The notes under the pieces were generated by a model, which was not told the DNA's origin, did no database searches, and saw nothing but the letters and a program-made list of their open reading frames with translations. Below, in pieces: positions 7,668 through 11,129 of a DNA stretch of 11,129 bases; position 1 is the first letter of the stretch, and every line of letters starts with the position of its first letter. Source of the stretch: Clostridia bacterium (GTDB taxonomy: Bacteria; Bacillota; Sulfobacillia; SLMV01); NCBI GenBank assembly GCA_007136565.1, contig SLGS01000050.1:1-11129 (forward strand). Direction: 5' to 3'. The position numbers and the translations under genes are program-made.

Positions 7668-9260
7668 TCAAGCCTCCCGGGGCGTTTTCTCTCTAATCCG
7701 AGGGAGCAGGATATCCCCCTGGAGCTCGGGCACGACCGTGAGCGCACCCTTCCAGGCGTCATCCTCTTCGGGGTAATCCTCTCTGAAGTGATTTCCCCGG
7801 CTCTCTTCTCGGGCAAGGGCGGCTAACCCCACGGATAATCCCGTCCAATGAAGCGCTCGTTGCACCGGGGAACTCCCGGCGAAATCCCTCGGCCGGAGCA
7901 GTCGTGAAGCCTCCGCGATGAACTCCCTCATGGATTCGGGAGTGCGGTAGGGCCCGATCATATCGTAGGCTCTGGCCCGAAAACGATCCTGGTGGACTTC
8001 GCCACTTACCGTCGCCCCCTCGACGCAGATACCCCGGGGCAGCAGCGCCGGATCCCCCGGAACCGGTGCGTCCCCCGCTCTCGCGGCATCGGCGGCCGCC
8101 CTTCCGCTCCGGATGCCGAAAACCGTCAGTTCGGTCAGGGCGTTGCCCCCGACGCGGTTGGCGCCGTGAACGCCCCCGGCTACCTCTCCACAGGCCCAAA
8201 GCCCGGTAACTTCGGTTGCACCGAATTCGTCGACTACCACGCCCCCGCACATGAAGTGCGATACGGGAGCCACGGACACCGTTGTCCAGGGATCATCGCG
8301 ATGGGGGCCAGCCATCAGCCTCGCCCTGTGGGCCAGGCGCGGGTCCCGGCGATCTTCGGCGGGTAGGTCCTCCAGGTGCAAGTACACGTCCCCCGTCTCC
8401 CGGCGCTTTTGCGCGATGGCCCTCGAGAGCCTATCCCTGGCGAACATGTTGATCTCCCGACCCGACGATAATCCCCACTGCTCCAGCAACGGCGAGAGGA
8501 AGTCCTCGCCGTTTCCGTCGGTTAGGCGAACCCGATCGAGGATCCTGGCATCCATGTACCATGTTCGCGATACATCGGGGCCCGGTCCGAGGGGGTAGAA
8601 TTGTACGAATTCCATGTCGCGAAGGGAACATCCCGCCGCAAAGGCCATGAGGTAGCCGTCGCCGGCCAGCCCCCGCGGGTTATCGGTTCTCGCGAAGGTC
8701 CACGCCCCGCCGCCGGTGGCGAGCACGACGGAGTTGGCGGCGAACTCCAGGTCGACACCCTCCGCATCTCGTCCGACGGCTCCGGTGACCGGACCCCCGA
8801 AACCCTTTCCCCGAAGAGCGTAAACCGTCACCGGGTGGTGGATTTGCACTCCCAGCTCGCGGCAACGCCGCACCAGGGGCATGGTCATGGCCGTGCCCTT
8901 GACGAGCTTTCCGAGGTTCTTCCCGGCCATGGACGCTCCGTCCCTGCGATACTCCAGGTCCACTCCCCTGTCCTCCAACCACGACAGGGCCGAGGCACCT
9001 TCCTCCGCCATGACGGACACCAGTCCTTCGTCATTTATGCCCCTGCCCGTCTCCATGGTGAGGTCCCGATGCCGACGGGATGAAAGTCCTTCAACCGCAG
9101 CGGTAAAACCGCCCCCGGCGTAAGCCGTGCACGATAATAGTCCCGGCGGACCCTTGCTGACCAGCGAAACACTGGCGCCGGCCTCCGCCGCAGAGATGGC
9201 GGCCACCAGGGCCGCGCCTCCACCACCCAGTACCAACACATCCGATGTCATAGCCTGCAT
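7668..9260 (-). CDS. FAD-dependent fumarate reductase / L-aspartate oxidase-like flavoprotein
   Basis: Soluble flavoprotein of 530 residues with no signal peptide or membrane segment. The start is uncertain: I use ATG 9260 because the FAD Rossmann strand (SDVLVLGGGGAALVAA, 6-21) then sits near the N-terminus and an AGGTGG-like site lies 11 bases upstream. ATG 9305 and ATG 9251 are in the same frame. LATGGGA (180-186) and HFMCGGVVVDE (335-345), followed by GLWACGEVAGGVHGANRVGG, place it in the SdhA/FrdA/NadB superfamily. Active-site equivalents present are His335, Arg275/277 in ARDRLSRAI and Arg369 in ANRVGGN. Two positions differ: SCTAYAGGG has Cys44 where SdhA/FrdA have the His that binds FAD covalently (so FAD is probably non-covalent, as in NadB), and EFVQFYP has Tyr222 where QFHPT has a substrate-contacting His. 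No iron-sulfur or membrane partner subunit is nearby. It may oxidise or reduce an organic acid or amino acid; substrate unknown. Confidence 0.85.
   Translation of the reverse strand: MQAMTSDVLVLGGGGAALVAAISAAEAGASVSLVSKGPPGLLSCTAYAGGGFTAAVEGLSSRRHRDLTMETGRGINDEGLVSVMAEEGASALSWLEDRGVDLEYRRDGASMAGKNLGKLVKGTAMTMPLVRRCRELGVQIHHPVTVYALRGKGFGGPVTGAVGRDAEGVDLEFAANSVVLATGGGAWTFARTDNPRGLAGDGYLMAFAAGCSLRDMEFVQFYPLGPGPDVSRTWYMDARILDRVRLTDGNGEDFLSPLLEQWGLSSGREINMFARDRLSRAIAQKRRETGDVYLHLEDLPAEDRRDPRLAHRARLMAGPHRDDPWTTVSVAPVSHFMCGGVVVDEFGATEVTGLWACGEVAGGVHGANRVGGNALTELTVFGIRSGRAAADAARAGDAPVPGDPALLPRGICVEGATVSGEVHQDRFRARAYDMIGPYRTPESMREFIAEASRLLRPRDFAGSSPVQRALHWTGLSVGLAALAREESRGNHFREDYPEEDDAWKGALTVVPELQGDILLPRIREKTPREA
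7673..7678 (-). promoter_or_regulatory. ribosome-binding site for the transporter inside the flavoprotein 3' end
   Basis: GGGAGG on the minus strand sits within the last codons of the flavoprotein gene, 8 bases before the TTG start at 7664. It supports the TTG as the true start and coupled translation of flavoprotein and transporter. Confidence 0.65.
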
Positions 9261-9347
9261 CTTGGCACATTCCACCTTCCAGGAGAAGGATCGCTTGGAC
9301 ACCATCGCGGAGGCGCCGAAAGGACCGTCGGCCTCACCCGCCGGGTC

Positions 9348-10655
9348 TCAGCCTCGGGGTTCTTCCCCGGATCCGTAGTGTTCTCGCACGATTTCGAGTA
9401 TTCCCATTTCCCCGAGCTTCGCCTCCGGCAACGCCAGGGTCGCGACGACCACACCCGGGAGTCGCCCGATTTCGACCGCACCGCGTATCGTGCAGCGATT
9501 GCGCACTTCGTCCAGATCGTACCCAGTCAGACGCGAAATCCTTCCCATGGCGCAGTCGGTGGCGGAGTTGATATCCGGACCCGAGCCCACGAAGGATACC
9601 GGATAGGCCGGTTCCTCCAGTTCAAAACCGTACCGGGATGCCAGGCGGAAGGCTGCATCCAGGGTTTGTGCATCCAGGGGGCGCGCCTCGGCGGGGACAT
9701 GCTCGAGGATCGGAAGGATGATCGGTCCCTCCAGGTCCAAGTCCTTCAATACTGACACACCGAGCGCAACTTCGGCACTGACGTCGGTGGTGTGTCCCGC
9801 GACTTCGCCGTCTCCTTGCATGGCGTGCACATCGCCGACGTAAATACCCGCTCCCTCCACTTTCACCGGGACTATGACGGTGGCACCCTCGGTGACCGCG
9901 TTGACATCCATGTGCCCATCGGTCCGATGGACGAGTTCCCCTTCCTCCAGGGCGTAATCGTGTGGTGCCCCCACCAGGAAACCGCCGAAATCGCCGGCAT
10001 TGTGCGAGGACGGCATAACCACCGCCGGGCACGAGCCAATGTTTCCTATCATGGGGCGCACCATCGAGACGATGCCGGGGATATCCGCGGCAGCTATCAG
10101 GTTCGTGGAGTGCTGTCTCGATTCCGGCGGGAGTGCGCCGAAGGCCGAGGCGGCCTCGGCGATGTCCGAGGCCAACTCCGACGGCACCGTGATCCCAAGG
10201 CTCCGCGCGGAGTCGAAAAGCATGGTGTATCCGTTGGCCAATTCGAATGGGGTGACCGGGGTATCGCAATCCCGGCATCGCACGGCGTCGCGGCCCGTGC
10301 CGCAGATGTAGGTCGACGGGTTCCTTCGCCCGCAGCCGGGACACACCGGGGCTACGAACGGATCTCCCTCGTAGTTCCCGTCCAGGGGGGCGTCCGTACC
10401 CGAAGTCGTCGCCGTAGATGTTATCCGAAGGGATTGGATCTTCAGCGCGACCGCGTCCCCGGGAACTGCATCGGCGACGGCCATGGGTCGCGTAACCTCG
10501 TGGCCGCTCGGGTAATCGGGTGTGATCATGGGACCCCAGCAACCGGGACTTGTTCGGGCGATGATCGTTCCACCATTGGCGACGGGGCCGAGCATGGGTT
10601 TTTTCGGGTCCAATAGCCAGGACATCGCGGTGGTTTGCACGACTTTACCGGTCAT
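9348..10655 (-). CDS. acetamidase/formamidase-family amidohydrolase with zinc-ribbon-like segment
   Basis: Cytoplasmic protein of 435 residues of the FmdA/AmdA family, whose members hydrolyse small amides to ammonia and a carboxylate. The ATG at 10655 has GGAAAGGG about 9 bases upstream; the frame stays open further up but into the 5S terminator, so that part is not coding. Family marks are HMDVNAVTEGATVIVPV (248-264) and GDVHAMQGDGE (274-284), which contains conserved His, Asp and Glu, plus a matching C-terminal region (PDINSATDCAMGRISRLTGY). Unusual for the family as I know it is a segment at about 104-133 with CPGC (105-108) and CRDC (127-130), plus Cys118, looking like a zinc ribbon. The protein is longer than the roughly 300-residue bacterial acetamidases. 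It is the first gene of the five-gene operon and lies downstream of the ribosomal RNA genes. Formamide or acetamide as substrate is a guess from the family name. Confidence 0.88.
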   Translation of the reverse strand: MTGKVVQTTAMSWLLDPKKPMLGPVANGGTIIARTSPGCWGPMITPDYPSGHEVTRPMAVADAVPGDAVALKIQSLRITSTATTSGTDAPLDGNYEGDPFVAPVCPGCGRRNPSTYICGTGRDAVRCRDCDTPVTPFELANGYTMLFDSARSLGITVPSELASDIAEAASAFGALPPESRQHSTNLIAAADIPGIVSMVRPMIGNIGSCPAVVMPSSHNAGDFGGFLVGAPHDYALEEGELVHRTDGHMDVNAVTEGATVIVPVKVEGAGIYVGDVHAMQGDGEVAGHTTDVSAEVALGVSVLKDLDLEGPIILPILEHVPAEARPLDAQTLDAAFRLASRYGFELEEPAYPVSFVGSGPDINSATDCAMGRISRLTGYDLDEVRNRCTIRGAVEIGRLPGVVVATLALPEAKLGEMGILEIVREHYGSGEEPRG

Positions 10656-10782
10656 CTGCCGACACCCTTTCCAACGTGTAGTTCCCCCACGGGGTCTATT
10701 CAGTTGGATTCGAGATGGAGGGCACAGCTCCCTTCGATCGGAGAACCGTGATTTGGGCTTGGAGATCCTCCATAAACGTAAG
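10656..10782. other. leader region between the rRNA terminator and the amidohydrolase gene
   Basis: Non-coding stretch that should hold the promoter for the five-gene operon if it is transcribed independently of the rRNA genes. I could not find a convincing -35/-10 pair on the minus strand. Only tiny inverted repeats are visible, such as CCCC-CAC-GGGG at 10684-10694, too short to call a riboswitch or attenuator. Confidence 0.4.
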
Positions 10783-10813
10783 ACACCCCCGTACCTTTGA
10801 GGTACGGGGGTGT
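10783..10813 (-). terminator. rRNA operon terminator
   Basis: A perfect 14-bp inverted repeat (10783-10796 and 10800-10813) encloses a 3-base loop. On the minus strand it begins 10 bases after the 3' end of the 5S rRNA and is followed by CTTACGTTTATGG, a loosely T-rich tail. Position and stem strength make it the terminator of the ribosomal RNA operon. The other strand reads TTCAAATAG after the stem, so it is unlikely to serve plus-strand transcripts, and no plus-strand gene converges on it. Confidence 0.88.
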
Positions 10814-10823
10814 TCAAATAGTA

Positions 10824-10939
10824 TCCGGCGGCGACCTACTCTTCCAGGGGGTTGCCCCCCAAGTACCATCGGCGCAGGAGGGCTTAACTGCCGTGTTCGG
10901 GATGGGAACGGGTGTGGCCCCTCCGCCCTAGCCACCGGA
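10824..10939 (-). rRNA. rrf: 5S ribosomal RNA
   Basis: The minus strand begins TCCGGTGGCTAGGGCGGAGG and ends AGAGTAGGTCGCCGCCGGA, and the two ends pair as helix I of 5S rRNA. The internal conserved block CCCATCCCGAACACGG and the later GATGGTACTTGGGGG match bacterial 5S rRNA. The length of about 116 bases is normal for Bacillota. The ends are placed from the helix I pairing and could be off by a few bases. The 89-base spacer to the 23S gene holds no tRNA. Confidence 0.95.
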
Positions 10940-11028
10940 AACGCGATATCGGTGTTGGGCAAACGCATAGTGTGATGAAGCGTGATGCAATTTCGACGGG
11001 CCAACGGGGGGTGGTTACGTATAGGTGT

Positions 11029-11129
11029 TATCAAGTCCTCGACCTATTAGTACCGGTCAGCTGAAGACCTTACGGCCCTTACACTCCCGGCCTATCTACC
11101 TGGTGTTCTCCCAGGGGTCTTACTCCTTC
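11029..11129 (-). rRNA. rrl: 23S ribosomal RNA, 3' end only
   Basis: The minus strand reads CTGACCGGTACTAATAGGTC followed by GAGGACTTGATAAC, the highly conserved 3' end of bacterial 23S rRNA. The gene continues past the right edge of the window. The exact 3' end, near 11026-11030, is estimated from the usual distance after the GAGGACTT block. Together with the 5S gene this gives the standard 23S-5S order. Confidence 0.95.

Noticed and set aside
10656..10817. N-terminal extension of the amidohydrolase to 10817
   Set aside because: The extra 54 codons run into the rRNA terminator stem and show no family similarity; the ATG at 10655 has its own ribosome-binding site.
10940..11028. Possible tRNA in the 23S-5S spacer
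   Set aside because: No cloverleaf, T-loop GTTCGA-type sequence or acceptor-stem pairing was found; only short repeats such as CATCAC are present.
10696..11034. Minus-strand open frame of 112 codons across the rRNA terminator, 5S gene and spacer
   Set aside because: It overlaps a complete 5S rRNA and its terminator, so translation is not plausible.

Overview
The window looks like chromosomal DNA from a GC-rich Bacillota-type (Firmicutes) bacterium, probably one of the deep, poorly cultured clostridial or Limnochordia-like lineages. The evidence is two secreted proteins with S-layer homology (SLH) domains, a lipoprotein, strong GGAGG ribosome-binding sites, frequent GTG/TTG starts and a Firmicutes-like 5S rRNA. 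The lineage is an inference; no database search was possible. Every gene I can support lies on the minus strand, so transcription runs from the right end to the left end.

Right end (about 10.78-11.13 kb): the tail of a ribosomal RNA operon, with the 3' end of 23S rRNA, an 89-base spacer without a tRNA, a complete 5S rRNA, and a perfect 14-bp stem terminator.

Centre (4.1-10.66 kb): a compact five-gene run with short gaps (3-87 bases) ending at a long hairpin. In order of transcription: an acetamidase/formamidase-family amidohydrolase with a Cys4 zinc-ribbon-like segment; a soluble flavoprotein of the fumarate reductase/L-aspartate oxidase superfamily; a DASS/SLC13-type anion transporter; a small universal stress protein; and a C-terminal processing protease (S41) with PDZ and peptidoglycan-binding domains. 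The first three look like an uptake-and-catabolism unit for an organic acid or amide. Both the transporter and the flavoprotein deviate at residues that normally contact a dicarboxylate substrate, so the true substrate may be unusual. The stress protein and protease may be co-transcribed without sharing that pathway.

Left end (1-4.05 kb): a cell-envelope group. A 559-residue SLH protein with a very acidic beta-rich C-terminal half is followed by a beta-propeller lipoprotein and then a second SLH protein that runs off the left edge. Both SLH proteins share the layout signal peptide, three SLH domains, then beta-rich repeats, and are probably paralogues. No mobile element, CRISPR array, tRNA or phage gene was seen. 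I found no clear new defence or mobile system; the best leads are the variant active sites in the metabolic operon and the paired SLH proteins.
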